A DNA stretch of 42,187 nt from Vagococcus fluvialis bH819 (GTDB taxonomy: Bacteria > Bacillota > Bacilli > Lactobacillales > Vagococcaceae), in the NCBI RefSeq assembly GCF_900163795.1, contig NZ_FWFD01000016.1:1-42187 (forward strand), in the 5' to 3' direction. This document shows positions 28,560 through 38,629 of the stretch, piece by piece. Made by a program: the position numbers and the translations under genes. A model generated the notes under the pieces. It had not been told where the DNA came from. It did no database searches and saw only the letters and a program-made list of their open reading frames with translations. Within the stretch, counting starts at the first letter, position 1. Each line of letters starts with the position of its first letter.

Positions 28560-29327
28560 ATGGTACGAATCATATCAGTTGCAAATCAAAAAGGCGGTGT
28601 GGGTAAAACCACTACAACAGTCAATTTAGGCGCATGTTTAGCATCTGCAGGAAAAAAAATTCTACTTATTGATATGGATGCACAAGGAAATGCAACAAGT
28701 GGGATTGGCGTCAAAAAATCAGATGTCTCACAGGATATTTATGATGTATTAGTTAATGAAGTGCCGATTAAAGAAGTAATTCAAGAAACGGATCGTGAAA
28801 ACTTACATATTGCCCCAGCTACAATTCAATTATCTGGTGCAGAAATTGAATTGACATCGATGATGGCTCGTGAATCACGCCTTAAAATGGCTTTAAAAGA
28901 GGTCGAAAAAGAGTATGATTATATCTTAATTGATTGCCCACCTTCATTAGGCCACTTAACGATCAACTCATTCTCTGCTAGTGACTCAATTTTAATTCCT
29001 GTTCAATGTGAATACTATGCGTTGGAAGGATTAAGTCAATTACTTAACACAATTCGTTTGGTTCAGAAACACTTCAATCCGGATTTACGAATTGAAGGGG
29101 TTCTTTTAACCATGTATGATGCTAGAACAAATCTTGGTTCTGAAGTAGTTGAAGAGGTACGAAAATACTTTAGAGAACGTGTGTATGACACGATTATTCC
29201 AAGAAACGTTAGATTATCCGAGGCACCAAGTCACGGAAAATCAATTATTGATTATGATCCAAAATCAAAAGGCGCTGAGTTTTACCATGCCTTAGCGAAA
29301 GAAGTGATGAATCATGAGCAAGACTAA
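28560..29327 (+). CDS. parA: Chromosome-partitioning ATPase ParA (Soj)
   Basis: Product of 255 residues from the ATG at 28560 with GGAGG 7 nt upstream; an in-frame ATG eight codons earlier lies before that ribosome binding site. This is a deviant Walker-type ATPase that binds DNA as an ATP dimer, segregates origins with ParB and, in Bacillus, also modulates DnaA. Motifs: KGGVGKTTT (11-19, deviant Walker A with signature Lys11), DMDAQGN and DCPPSLG. It overlaps parB by 14 nt. Confidence 0.96.
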   Translation: MVRIISVANQKGGVGKTTTTVNLGACLASAGKKILLIDMDAQGNATSGIGVKKSDVSQDIYDVLVNEVPIKEVIQETDRENLHIAPATIQLSGAEIELTSMMARESRLKMALKEVEKEYDYILIDCPPSLGHLTINSFSASDSILIPVQCEYYALEGLSQLLNTIRLVQKHFNPDLRIEGVLLTMYDARTNLGSEVVEEVRKYFRERVYDTIIPRNVRLSEAPSHGKSIIDYDPKSKGAEFYHALAKEVMNHEQD

Positions 29328-30210
29328 TAAAGGTTTGGGTAGAGGTATTGATGCCCTGTTTAAAGATTTTTCAGAGATTGAAGAAGTAGATATTACTAAT
29401 GAAACAATCACGGAAATCCCTTTAGAAGAGCTGAGACCTAACCCTTATCAACCAAGAAAAACATTTGATGAAAAAGCATTAGAGGAACTTTCAAAATCAA
29501 TTAAACAATCTGGTGTGTTCCAGCCGATTATTGTTAGAAAATCAACCATTAAAGGATATGAAATCATTGCCGGAGAGCGCCGTTTTAGAGCATCTAAATT
29601 AGCTGGAAAAGAAACAGTTCCTGCAATTGTTAGAGAATTTGACGAAGCGCGCATGATGCAAATTGCTGTTTTAGAAAATTTACAACGTGAAGATTTAAGT
29701 CCAATGGAAGAAGCAGAAGCTTACGAAATGTTAATGAAAAATCTTAAATTAACTCAAGTGGAGCTTTCAGAGCAATTAGGAAAAAGTCGTCCGTACATTG
29801 CTAATTATTTAAGACTATTAACACTACCACAAGTAGTTAAAGATTTAGTTCAAAAAGAATCTCTGTCCATGGGGCAAGCAAGAACCCTTTTAGCGTTAAA
29901 GGATGCAGAACAGATTATCCCGTTAGCTAATCGAGTGTTAAAAGAAGGCTTAACAGTCCGTCAATTAGAGCAAATTGTTGCTGATATGAATGATGCCCAA
30001 GGGTTGCCTGTTAAAAAAGGAAAAAAAGCTGTTAAACCAAAACCTTATTACATTAAAGCCAGTGAAGATCGTTTGATGGATAAATTTGGTACAAGTGTTG
30101 CTATTCAGGAGAAAGAAGGTAAAGGAAAGATTGAAATCGAATACCTTTCCCAAGCTGACTTAACTCGGATTTTAGATATCTTAGAAATACAGTTAGATTC
30201 AAACGCTTAA
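29314..30210 (+). CDS. parB: Chromosome-partitioning protein ParB (Spo0J)
   Basis: Product of 298 residues. A CTP-dependent DNA clamp that loads at parS, spreads along DNA and recruits SMC. The N-terminal LGRGIDALF is the short ParA-contacting peptide. The CTPase/N-domain follows (about 30-120) with PNPYQPRKTF, GVFQPIIVR and the CTP-binding GERRFRASKLAG, then ENLQREDLSPMEEA. The helix-turn-helix that reads parS is LTQVELSEQLGKSRPYIANYLRLLTLP (about 150-175), and a C-terminal dimerisation domain ends the protein. A near-consensus parS site is at 27396. Confidence 0.97.
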   Translation: MSKTNKGLGRGIDALFKDFSEIEEVDITNETITEIPLEELRPNPYQPRKTFDEKALEELSKSIKQSGVFQPIIVRKSTIKGYEIIAGERRFRASKLAGKETVPAIVREFDEARMMQIAVLENLQREDLSPMEEAEAYEMLMKNLKLTQVELSEQLGKSRPYIANYLRLLTLPQVVKDLVQKESLSMGQARTLLALKDAEQIIPLANRVLKEGLTVRQLEQIVADMNDAQGLPVKKGKKAVKPKPYYIKASEDRLMDKFGTSVAIQEKEGKGKIEIEYLSQADLTRILDILEIQLDSNA

Positions 30211-30319
30211 GCATAACTAACTCTAAGAGGGATATATTTTATCAAGAAAATCACCTTGTTTTATGTTAATATATAGCTTGTGTGACCTATTTTTGTAAAT
30301 GAAAAGGAAGGTATCATGA

Positions 30320-30511
30320 ATGTATGAATTAGGCGATGTTGTTGAAATGAAAAAGCCTCATGCTTGCCAAACCAATCGATGGGAAATTGTGCGAATGGGA
30401 ATGGATATTAAAATTAAGTGCATCAATTGTCAGCATATTGTGATGATGCCTAGGCGTGAATTTGACAAAAAAATGAAAAAAATTCTTGAAAAAAAGAGTG
30501 AAGAAAAATAA
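30320..30511 (+). CDS. DUF951-family small protein
   Basis: A 63-residue basic protein with the DUF951 pattern: YELGDVVEMKKPHACQTNRWEIVRMGMDIKIKCINCQHIVMMPRREFDKK. Two Cys positions (C..C in IKCINCQH) and an earlier His-Ala-Cys could bind metal or nucleic acid; the function is unknown. The GGAAGG ribosome binding site is 8 nt before the ATG used here; another ATG 4 nt upstream is out of frame. It sits 18 nt before ychF, the arrangement seen in most Lactobacillales and Bacilli near parB. Confidence 0.9.
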   Translation: MYELGDVVEMKKPHACQTNRWEIVRMGMDIKIKCINCQHIVMMPRREFDKKMKKILEKKSEEK

Positions 30512-30529
30512 AGAAAGAGTGATAATTAA

Positions 30530-31630
30530 ATGGCGTTAACAGCAGGAATCGTTGGTTTACCAAACGTTGGAAAATCAACATTATTTAATGCAATTACAAA
30601 AGCAGGAGTGGAAGCTGCTAACTATCCGTTTGCAACGATTGATCCAAATGTGGGGATGGTAGAAGTCCCGGATAATCGTTTAGACGAGTTAACAAAATTA
30701 GTAAAACCTAAAAAAACTGTACCAGCAACATTTGAGTTTACAGATATTGCAGGAATCGTAAAAGGTGCTAGTAAGGGTGAAGGACTAGGTAATAAATTCT
30801 TAAGTAACATTCGCCAAGTGGACGCTATTTGTCATGTGGTTCGTTGTTTTGATGATGATAACATTACCCACGTTGAAGGACGTATTGATCCTTTAGACGA
30901 TATTGAAATCATTAACTTAGAACTTATTTTTGCTGATTTAGAATCAGTTGAAAAGCGTTACTCAAGAGTTTCTAAAATAGCAAAGACAAAGGATAAAGAC
31001 GCTGTTGCGGAATTAGCTGTTTTAGAAAAAGTCAAACCTGTTCTTGAAGCGGGGAAATCAGCACGCTCCATTGAGTTTACAGATGAAGAATTACCAATCG
31101 TTAAAGGATTATTCTTATTAACAACTAAACCCGTTCTTTATGTGGCGAATGTGTCAGAAGACGAAGTGGCAGATGCTGATAACAATGATTACGTTAAAAA
31201 AGTAAAAGAATTTGCAGCGTCAGAAAACGCAGAAGTTATTTCTATTTGTGCTCGTGCAGAAGAAGAAATCGCTGAGTTAGATGATGAAGATAAGGCAGAT
31301 TTTTTAGAAGCGTTAGGCATCGAAGAATCAGGCTTAGATAAATTAATCCGTGCGGCGTATTATTTATTAGGCTTAGCTACTTACTTTACAGCAGGTGAGC
31401 AAGAAGTCCGTGCTTGGACATTTAAAAACGGTATGAAAGCACCAGAATGTGCCGGTGTGATCCATACAGATTTTGAACGTGGATTCATTCGTGCGGAAAC
31501 CGTTTCTTATGAAGATTTAAAAGAGCATGGTAGCATGTCTACAGCTAAAGAAGCCGGTCGTGTTCGTTTAGAAGGTAAAGAATATATCGTTAAAGATGGC
31601 GATGTTATGTTGTTTAGATTTAACGTTTAA
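30530..31630 (+). CDS. ychF: Redox-regulated ATPase/GTPase YchF (Obg family)
   Basis: Product of 366 residues. A ribosome-associated P-loop NTPase that, unusually for its family, prefers ATP. The G domain shows GLPNVGKSTLFNAIT (8-22), DIAGIVKGASKGEGLGNKFL, and the NVSED in place of NKxE, the change linked to ATP preference. The C-terminal TGS domain is AWTFKNGMKAPECAGVIHTDFERGFIRAE to FRFNV. It acts in stress response and translation control in other species. It lies in an apparent operon with the upstream DUF951 gene and the downstream DUF1129 gene. Confidence 0.96.
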   Translation: MALTAGIVGLPNVGKSTLFNAITKAGVEAANYPFATIDPNVGMVEVPDNRLDELTKLVKPKKTVPATFEFTDIAGIVKGASKGEGLGNKFLSNIRQVDAICHVVRCFDDDNITHVEGRIDPLDDIEIINLELIFADLESVEKRYSRVSKIAKTKDKDAVAELAVLEKVKPVLEAGKSARSIEFTDEELPIVKGLFLLTTKPVLYVANVSEDEVADADNNDYVKKVKEFAASENAEVISICARAEEEIAELDDEDKADFLEALGIEESGLDKLIRAAYYLLGLATYFTAGEQEVRAWTFKNGMKAPECAGVIHTDFERGFIRAETVSYEDLKEHGSMSTAKEAGRVRLEGKEYIVKDGDVMLFRFNV

Positions 31631-31654
31631 AATTAGAAAATAAAGGTGAGTCTA

Positions 31655-32350
31655 TTGGAAGAAAGCAGAGAAGAACTACAACAAAAAGTTGCTCAAAATC
31701 GTGAGTTAATGACACAATTAACAAAAAAAAATGATCAATTTATTTTTGATTTAAATAAAGTATTAGAAGATAGTGACTTAGCTGAAGAGAAAAAAGTCTT
31801 AGCATTTAATGATATGTTAACAGCTCTAGTTGAAGGTCAAAAAACTGGTATGACAGCTAAACAATTATATGGAACGCCAACAGAAGCAGCAGATGCTATT
31901 ATAAACGCCCCAGAACCTCTAGCTGATATGACGTTTGGTAAAATCATGCTAGATAACTTCTTAATGATGTTTGCTTTCCTTGCTGTAATGGTTGGTCTGA
32001 TGAGCATGCTGTCAAAAGCTGGACAAGCACCACAAGGGATTTTAGCAACGGTTATTGGCGCAATTGCCGGAGCATTTTCATTCTATTTAATCTACAAATA
32101 TATATATAGTTATGATCAACCAGGAGCGGACCAAAGTAAACGACCAGGTGGTTTAAAATCAGGCCTTATCATGGCTTTATGTTTTGTTCCATGGTTATTT
32201 GTTTATACGATTGCCTCATTCCTACCGCCAGCGATTAATCCACCAATTGATCCTGTTCTAAGTATTGCTTTAGGAGCAATGTCATTTGCAATACGTTATT
32301 GGTTGAAGAAAAAATACAATTTGAGAAGTACCTTCTTTATGGGGAGATAA
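31655..32350 (+). CDS. DUF1129-family membrane protein
   Basis: Product of 231 residues from a TTG at 31655, which sits behind AAAGGTGAG; a GTG three codons earlier (31646) would fall inside that ribosome binding site. An N-terminal, charged, coiled-coil-like cytoplasmic region (1-75, EESREELQQKVAQNRELMTQ) is followed by four membrane spans (about 103-122, 130-150, 172-190, 200-215). This matches the DUF1129 layout found after ychF in enterococci and relatives. Function unknown. A repeat fragment and a hairpin terminator begin right at its stop codon. Confidence 0.85.
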   Translation: MEESREELQQKVAQNRELMTQLTKKNDQFIFDLNKVLEDSDLAEEKKVLAFNDMLTALVEGQKTGMTAKQLYGTPTEAADAIINAPEPLADMTFGKIMLDNFLMMFAFLAVMVGLMSMLSKAGQAPQGILATVIGAIAGAFSFYLIYKYIYSYDQPGADQSKRPGGLKSGLIMALCFVPWLFVYTIASFLPPAINPPIDPVLSIALGAMSFAIRYWLKKKYNLRSTFFMGR

Positions 32351-32392
32351 GTCGGAGTTCAAAAAGTTGCTTGGAGCAAGCAATTTTTTCAT
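32350..32392 (+). repeat. Fragment of the dispersed intergenic repeat, also a terminator
   Basis: AGTCGGAGTTCAAAAAG resembles the AGTCTGGATTCAAAAG module of 35206-35230, and the next 27 bases (TTGCTTGGAGCAAGC...TTTTTTCATC) resemble the start of the 35295 unit. TTGCTT/AAGCAA followed by six T can terminate transcription. Confidence 0.55.
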
Positions 32393-32415
32393 CCCCTTCT
32401 TGTTAAATATTACTA

Positions 32416-32447
32416 AATCTAATCAAAGAACTTGATTAGATTTTTTT
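32416..32447 (+). terminator. Rho-independent terminator before guaB
   Basis: AATCTAATCAA (32416-32426) / TTGATTAGATT (32432-32442) with a 5-nt loop, then T residues. Confidence 0.9.
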
Positions 32448-32465
32448 ATATATTCATCTAATAAA

Positions 32466-34017
<1,552 letters not shown>

Positions 34018-34019
34018 TA

Positions 34020-34058
34020 AAAAAGAGTTTGACATTTTTTATGTCAGACTCTTTTTCT
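34020..34058 (+). terminator. guaB rho-independent terminator
   Basis: AAAAAGAGTTTGACAT pairs with ATGTCAGACTCTTTTT through one G-U pair, then T residues. Confidence 0.85.
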
Positions 34059-34080
34059 AAAAACTAGGAGGTTGTTAAGT

Positions 34081-34986
34081 ATGGGAAAAATTGGAATTAT
34101 TGGCATGGGACATGTAGGGTCAGACGTGGCGTATACATTGTGCCGAGAAAAATTAACGAATCATTTAGTATTAATTGATCCACTAAAAGAAAAAGTATTG
34201 GCTGAAAAATTAGAATTAGAAGACAGCATGATAGGCTGGGATTATTCAATAAAAATTGAGACACAAAACTATGCCAGTTTACAAGATGCTGAGATTGTTG
34301 TGATTAGTGTGGGTAGCCAAAATATTGACAATGAAAATCGAAATTCAGAATTAATAGATAATGTTAAAGCTGTGAGAGAAAGTATTCCTCAAATTGTAGC
34401 AAGTGGCTTTAAAGGGATTTTTGTTGTTATCTCAAATCCTTGTGATGTTATAACAAAGCTTGTACAAGAAGTAAGTGGTTTTCCTTACGGACGAGTCATC
34501 GGTACAGGGACTTTACTAGATAGCCACCGTTTGAAAAGAGTAGTTGGTCAATACTTAGAAGTTTCACCTCAAGATGTCTCTGGTTATGTACTAGGGGAAC
34601 ATGGAGAGAATCAATTTGTTCCTTGGTCTCTTGTTAGTGTACGTGAGAAATCAATGCTTCAAGAAATCCAGTTATCAAGTGATGTGTTGTATCAATTGAA
34701 AGAAGAAACACGCTTAGGTGGTTGGCATATCCATGCTGGCAAGGGGTGGACAAGTTACGGAATCGCTTCTGCTTGTAGCCGTTTGATTCAAGCTATTCAG
34801 CAAGATGAAAATAGGGTTTATCCAACATCTAGTTATGATGAAGTCGAAGATTTATATATCGGTTGGCCAACGATTATTGGGAGACAAGGCGTGATTGGTC
34901 GTTTACCATTAAATTTACTTGTTGAAGAAAAAGAAGCTTATCAAGCTTCGGCAAAAGAAATAATAAGTGTATATGACAGAGTTTAG
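34081..34986 (+). CDS. L-2-hydroxyacid dehydrogenase (L-lactate / hydroxyisocaproate type)
   Basis: Product of 301 residues from the ATG at 34081, which has AGGAGG about 9 nt upstream; a TTG three codons earlier overlaps it. NAD-binding fold GIIGMGHVGSDVAYTL (about 5-20), the acidic residue in LIDPLKEK, the catalytic loop SVGSQNIDNENRNSEL, NPCDVITK and the active-site histidine in LGEHGENQFVPWS place it in the LDH/MDH superfamily. The shortened and altered substrate loop (instead of the usual LDH loop QRPGETR) and EHGENQF point to L-2-hydroxyisocaproate dehydrogenase rather than main L-lactate dehydrogenase, so it probably reduces branched-chain 2-oxo acids. That choice is inference. Confidence 0.85.
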   Translation: MGKIGIIGMGHVGSDVAYTLCREKLTNHLVLIDPLKEKVLAEKLELEDSMIGWDYSIKIETQNYASLQDAEIVVISVGSQNIDNENRNSELIDNVKAVRESIPQIVASGFKGIFVVISNPCDVITKLVQEVSGFPYGRVIGTGTLLDSHRLKRVVGQYLEVSPQDVSGYVLGEHGENQFVPWSLVSVREKSMLQEIQLSSDVLYQLKEETRLGGWHIHAGKGWTSYGIASACSRLIQAIQQDENRVYPTSSYDEVEDLYIGWPTIIGRQGVIGRLPLNLLVEEKEAYQASAKEIISVYDRV

Positions 34987-35000
34987 ATAATATCATAATA

Positions 35001-35045
35001 AAAAAAATAAGAGATAGACATTTTAGTCTGATCTCTTATTTTTTT
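35001..35045 (+). terminator. Terminator of the hydroxyacid dehydrogenase gene
   Basis: AAAAAAATAAGAGAT (35001-35015) / ATCTCTTATTTTTTT (35031-35045), with an inner AGAC/GTCT pair. It is symmetrical enough to work in both directions. Confidence 0.9.
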
Positions 35046-35047
35046 CT

Positions 35048-35337
35048 CCAGTTACTTGGAGCTGAACGCCTTTTTCATCACGCTTATTAGTCTGGAATAA
35101 AAAATCTGCTCCCACGATAACTTCAGAAATATCCAATAATCCAAAAACCACGGATTATTGGATATTCCTTCCAGTTACTTGGAGCAAAGCGATTTTTTAT
35201 TCACTCTTACTTAGTCTGGATTCAAAAGGCAACTCCTGCGGCAGTTTCAGAAATAAAAATCAATTCAAAAAGCACGAATTGTTTTTTATTTCTTCCAACT
35301 GCTTGGAGTTAAGCGCCTTTTTCATCACTCTTATTTA
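35048..35337. repeat. Modular intergenic repeat: two ~123-bp units and a partial third
   Basis: Units begin at 35048, 35171 and 35295, each with CCARYTRCTTGGAG, then AGCG/ACGC...TTTTTYATYAC, CTTAYTTAGTCTGG and CTTCAGAAAT or TTTCAGAAAT. Each full unit carries a long hairpin: 35128-35142 / 35152-35166 and 35250-35266 / 35276-35292. The arms differ between units yet stay paired, and the 9-nt loops are nearly identical (AAAAACCAC, AAAAAGCAC). The third, partial unit runs into the serS stop codon. No gene is present in this 340-base gap. Confidence 0.9.
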
Positions 35338-36605
35338 GTAATTTTTGTTAGGCCGCCCATGTATGGTACTAATGCTTCTGGGATTGTGACGCTGCCATCT
35401 TCATTTTGGTAATTTTCTAAAATTGCGGCTACAGTACGACCAACAGCTAAGCCAGAACCGTTTAAAGTATGAACAAATTCTGTTTTACCTTCGTCATTAC
35501 GGTAACGGATTTTCGCACGTCTAGCTTGGAAGTTCTCGCAGTTAGAACAAGAGCTGATTTCACGGTAAGTATCTTGCGCTGGGATCCAAACTTCAATATC
35601 ATAAGTTTTTGCAGCTGAGAATCCCATGTCGCCAGTACACAAAGTAATGGTACGATATGGCAAGTTTAATTTTTGTAAAATCGCTTCTGCATTTTGCGTC
35701 ATTTTTTCTAACTCATCATAAGAATTTTCAGGTTTACTTAATTTTACCATTTCAACTTTATTGAATTGGTGTAATCTGATTAAGCCACGAGTGTCACGTC
35801 CAGCACTACCAGCTTCAGAACGGAAAGAAGGGCTAAGAGCTGTAAAGTAAACTGGCAGTTGTTCATTTGCTAAAATTTCATCACGGTAGTAGTTTGTTAA
35901 CGGAACTTCAGCCGTTGGAATTAATGTGTAGTTACTATCTTCCAGTTGGAAAACATCTTCTTTGAATTTAGGGAATTGTCCTGTTCCAAACATAGAATCA
36001 GCATTCACGATGTATGGAGGAATCATCTCTGTATAACCATGCTCGTAAACATGAGTATCTAACATTAAGTTGTAAATAGCACGTTCTAAACGAGCGCCAA
36101 TACCTTTGTAGAATAGGAAACGGCTACCAGAAACTTTAGCTCCACGTTCGAAATCTAAAATATCCAAACCTTCAGCGATTTCCCAGTGAGGTTTTGCTTC
36201 AAAGTCAAATTGACGTGGTGTTTCCCAACGTCTCACTTCAATATTATCATCTTCATCAGCACCAACTGGCACATCAGCATGAGGTAAGTTAGGTAAAGTG
36301 TAAGAAATATTTTGTAACTTTTCGTCAATCACACGAATGGCGTCATCTAAAACTTTAATTTCTTCCCCAATTTTTTTCATCTCAGCGATTTTATCATCAG
36401 CATTTTCTTTATTACGTTTTAAAGTCGCGATTTCTTGAGATACATCATTTTTGGTTTTCTTCAACGTTTCAGCAAGAACTAAGTGTTCACGTCTTTCTTT
36501 ATCTAAGGTCATAAAATCAGTTAAGACTTCTTCTTTAACCCCGCGAGTTAACAATTTTTCTTTCACAATATCAATATTTTGACGCATAAATTTAACATCT
36601 AACAT
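35331..36605 (-). CDS. serS: Seryl-tRNA synthetase
   Basis: Product of 424 residues, a class II synthetase that charges tRNA-Ser. The N-terminal long coiled coil for tRNA binding covers about 30-105 ([42 protein letters not shown]). The catalytic core shows [15 protein letters not shown], motif 2 [25 protein letters not shown] and motif 3 [20 protein letters not shown]. It is preceded by a serine T-box and an AAGGAGG ribosome binding site. Its final codons (ITK and the stop) coincide with the edge of the repeat described at 35048-35337. Confidence 0.97.
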   Translation of the reverse strand: MLDVKFMRQNIDIVKEKLLTRGVKEEVLTDFMTLDKERREHLVLAETLKKTKNDVSQEIATLKRNKENADDKIAEMKKIGEEIKVLDDAIRVIDEKLQNISYTLPNLPHADVPVGADEDDNIEVRRWETPRQFDFEAKPHWEIAEGLDILDFERGAKVSGSRFLFYKGIGARLERAIYNLMLDTHVYEHGYTEMIPPYIVNADSMFGTGQFPKFKEDVFQLEDSNYTLIPTAEVPLTNYYRDEILANEQLPVYFTALSPSFRSEAGSAGRDTRGLIRLHQFNKVEMVKLSKPENSYDELEKMTQNAEAILQKLNLPYRTITLCTGDMGFSAAKTYDIEVWIPAQDTYREISSCSNCENFQARRAKIRYRNDEGKTEFVHTLNGSGLAVGRTVAAILENYQNEDGSVTIPEALVPYMGGLTKITK

Positions 36606-36631
36606 AATACATCCTCCTTAAATTTTTAAAA

Positions 36632-36890
36632 ATAAAAAACCTTTCGCCCCAAAAAAGTCATCAAACTTTTTTGGGGCGAAAGGTTAAATTTCACGGTACC
36701 ACCCAGATTTTGCACAAACGTGCCTTCATTAGTAAGCAAATAACGGTTTGCATCCGATATAACTTAACCACATCGTGTTTTCGTTATATATTCTTTAGGG
36801 AAAGTGGATTCCTTAATTCATTGTATTGACTTTCACCAAGCGTCAACTCTCTAAAACAACTTATTTAAGTACTATTCTCTCAACGTTTTA
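36632..36890 (-). ncRNA. T-box riboswitch controlling serS (Ser, specifier TCC)
   Basis: On the minus strand the leader starts with GAGAGAATAGTAC near 36885, has GGTGAAAG in Stem I and the specifier TCC (serine) in GGAATCCACTTT around 36815. The T-box core TGGGTGGTACCGTG is at 36692-36705. It ends in the terminator AACCTTTCGCCCCAAAAAAG / CTTTTTTGGGGCGAAAGGTT (36638-36685), followed by a T-run. Uncharged tRNA-Ser would prevent this terminator. Confidence 0.93.
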
Positions 36891-36902
36891 TTATTTAGAT
36901 AG

Positions 36903-36931
36903 AGTATAGCGACTTTTTTTTCATCTGTCAA
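36903..36931 (-). promoter_or_regulatory. serS T-box promoter
   Basis: On the minus strand TTGACA (36926-36931), 17-nt spacer, TATACT (36903-36908). It lies directly after the MazG-like gene. Confidence 0.85.
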
Positions 36932-36932
36932 A

Positions 36933-37232
36933 TCAATTATTGATGTAATTTTGCCATTTAATTATTTTTTTATCGAGTATATCAGATAATTCAGTGTCTG
37001 GATCATCTGCAAGCTTAAAATATAAAGCTAAACTAACGAGAAGTGTGTCGATACACTCTTCTTTGATGTCATTTATCGTTAGTTGCTTGTACTGATTGCC
37101 GCTAGCTTTGGTGTAGCTTAGTACAGATTGAGCGACTTCTCCAGATTCTTCGGATAGTTTAAGCGCCATTTGCTCCAGTGTTTTAGGTTCTTTTTCGGCA
37201 AGTTGTTTAATTTGGTCAAGTAGTCGTTCCAT
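36933..37232 (-). CDS. MazG-like nucleotide pyrophosphohydrolase family protein
   Basis: Product of 99 residues, all-alpha, with the MazG-like metal-binding pattern: LSEESGEVAQSVL (EExxE-type, residues about 27-39) and ECIDTLLVSLALYF (ExxD, about 59-72). Related proteins remove non-canonical nucleoside triphosphates or act as house-cleaning enzymes; the substrate cannot be told. It begins 13 nt after the serine-hydrolase gene and presumably shares its transcript. Confidence 0.85.
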   Translation of the reverse strand: MERLLDQIKQLAEKEPKTLEQMALKLSEESGEVAQSVLSYTKASGNQYKQLTINDIKEECIDTLLVSLALYFKLADDPDTELSDILDKKIIKWQNYINN

Positions 37233-37245
37233 TTTTCACCTCGAA

Positions 37246-38532
37246 TCATTGTTGGGTTAGAATTTGATAGAGATCTTTAGTTAATTGTGGATTACTTTTA
37301 TCTTCAGTAAAGGTATTACTTAAAAATACAACAGCGGTGCTAGCATCTTTGTTGAAGAGAGTTGTAGGTTCATATTTTCTAAAAATGCCATGAGCGTAAT
37401 AGTGATCTAACTTATCATAGAATCCTGCTTTATAATCATATGGATAGGGAGCAGGTTTTCTTTGCATTGTCTGCTGAAGGGTTTCATAGGATGTTAATTT
37501 CCCATCAATTGTTGCTTGGATAATAGTTAAAAAATCTAAAGCTGAAATGTACATATTACCTGTTCCTAATTCATTAATATAGGCATATTCTGGTATTTTT
37601 ACTGGCTCCGTACTTAATTTTCCGTCTTGTTCCTCATTATAAGAAGGGATTAAATGAGTTCCTTCTGTTATGTCATCATAGAATCCAGTATGTTCTAATT
37701 GAAGAGGTGATTTGATCGTTTCTTTGAAGTAGTCCTCATAGGAAGTGTGTGTAATTTTTTCAACAATTGCTGACAATAGAAAAAAGTTAATATCTGAATA
37801 TTTCCATTTTGTAATTGGTTCATAAACTACATTCTTTATAGCATAGTCAATACTGTCTTCTTTATTTTTTACTTTATTAGATTTTTCTTTAAGCGTTAGT
37901 CCAGAAGTCATCGAAAGCATTTGGTCAATAGTAATGTTATTACTATTTGGAATTTCGGGATAAAATGATGCCAGAGATGTGTCTAAGCTTATTTTTTGTT
38001 CATCAATTAATTTCATAATCAAAATCGACGTAATAAATTTTTGAACTGATGCAATCATATAGGTACTTTCTATCGGTTTATTAGAAAAGTCACTAGCTTT
38101 TCCAAAATTATTTAATAGAACAATTTGGTTATTTTTGATAGCTAGTATAGTTCCAGAAGGTTTATATTGCTGTATTGTCTGCTCCAATTGTTTGTTAAGG
38201 TCCTTATAGATAGGTGAGGCTTGAGTAAAATCATTTCCATCAATTCGAGGCGTAATAAGATTATTCTCTTTAGCGATAGTTGTTTCAGTAGTATATTGTG
38301 TTGAAGATTCAGTAGATTTAGATTCTTTAGTGATATTTTTATCATTTTTAGTGGGCATTTGATTGATTACTGGTAAACTAAATTCATTTTTTAACCAGGG
38401 GTACCAATAGTAGATATTAAAGGCAATTGTACCTCCTAACAGTAAGCCAACAATAAACATTAAAAAAGTACGTCTTTTTTGTTTTTTTAGTCGTCTCCTG
38501 AGTAAATTTAGTGTTACTTTTGAAGTTTCCAT
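37246..38532 (-). CDS. Membrane-anchored serine hydrolase (beta-lactamase/PBP-like)
   Basis: Product of 428 residues. A basic N-terminus (RRRLKKQKRR) and one membrane span (about 22-42) anchor it with the catalytic part outside, joined by a Ser/Thr/Lys-rich linker (60-95). The domain is of the class C beta-lactamase-related type: SVQK (162-165, the SxxK nucleophile and base), YSD (245-247, in the YxN position) and HGI (381-383, in the KTG/HxG position). Such proteins act as esterases, peptidases or D-Ala-modifying enzymes of the cell wall, and usually are not true beta-lactamases. It is followed closely by the MazG-like gene. Confidence 0.87.
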   Translation of the reverse strand: METSKVTLNLLRRRLKKQKRRTFLMFIVGLLLGGTIAFNIYYWYPWLKNEFSLPVINQMPTKNDKNITKESKSTESSTQYTTETTIAKENNLITPRIDGNDFTQASPIYKDLNKQLEQTIQQYKPSGTILAIKNNQIVLLNNFGKASDFSNKPIESTYMIASVQKFITSILIMKLIDEQKISLDTSLASFYPEIPNSNNITIDQMLSMTSGLTLKEKSNKVKNKEDSIDYAIKNVVYEPITKWKYSDINFFLLSAIVEKITHTSYEDYFKETIKSPLQLEHTGFYDDITEGTHLIPSYNEEQDGKLSTEPVKIPEYAYINELGTGNMYISALDFLTIIQATIDGKLTSYETLQQTMQRKPAPYPYDYKAGFYDKLDHYYAHGIFRKYEPTTLFNKDASTAVVFLSNTFTEDKSNPQLTKDLYQILTQQ

Positions 38533-38596
38533 GCATCTACCTACCTTTTAAGTTTGGATTTTAGACATTGTATCATATAAGTATGAAAAAAATTAG

Positions 38597-38629
38597 AAAA
38601 AAGTTAATACTATTGTATTAACTTTTTTT
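38597..38629 (-). terminator. Terminator of the D,D-carboxypeptidase gene
   Basis: AAAAAAGTTAATA / TATTAACTTTTTTT; the stem overlaps the stop codon of the carboxypeptidase gene, and on the minus strand a T-rich run follows. Confidence 0.8.
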
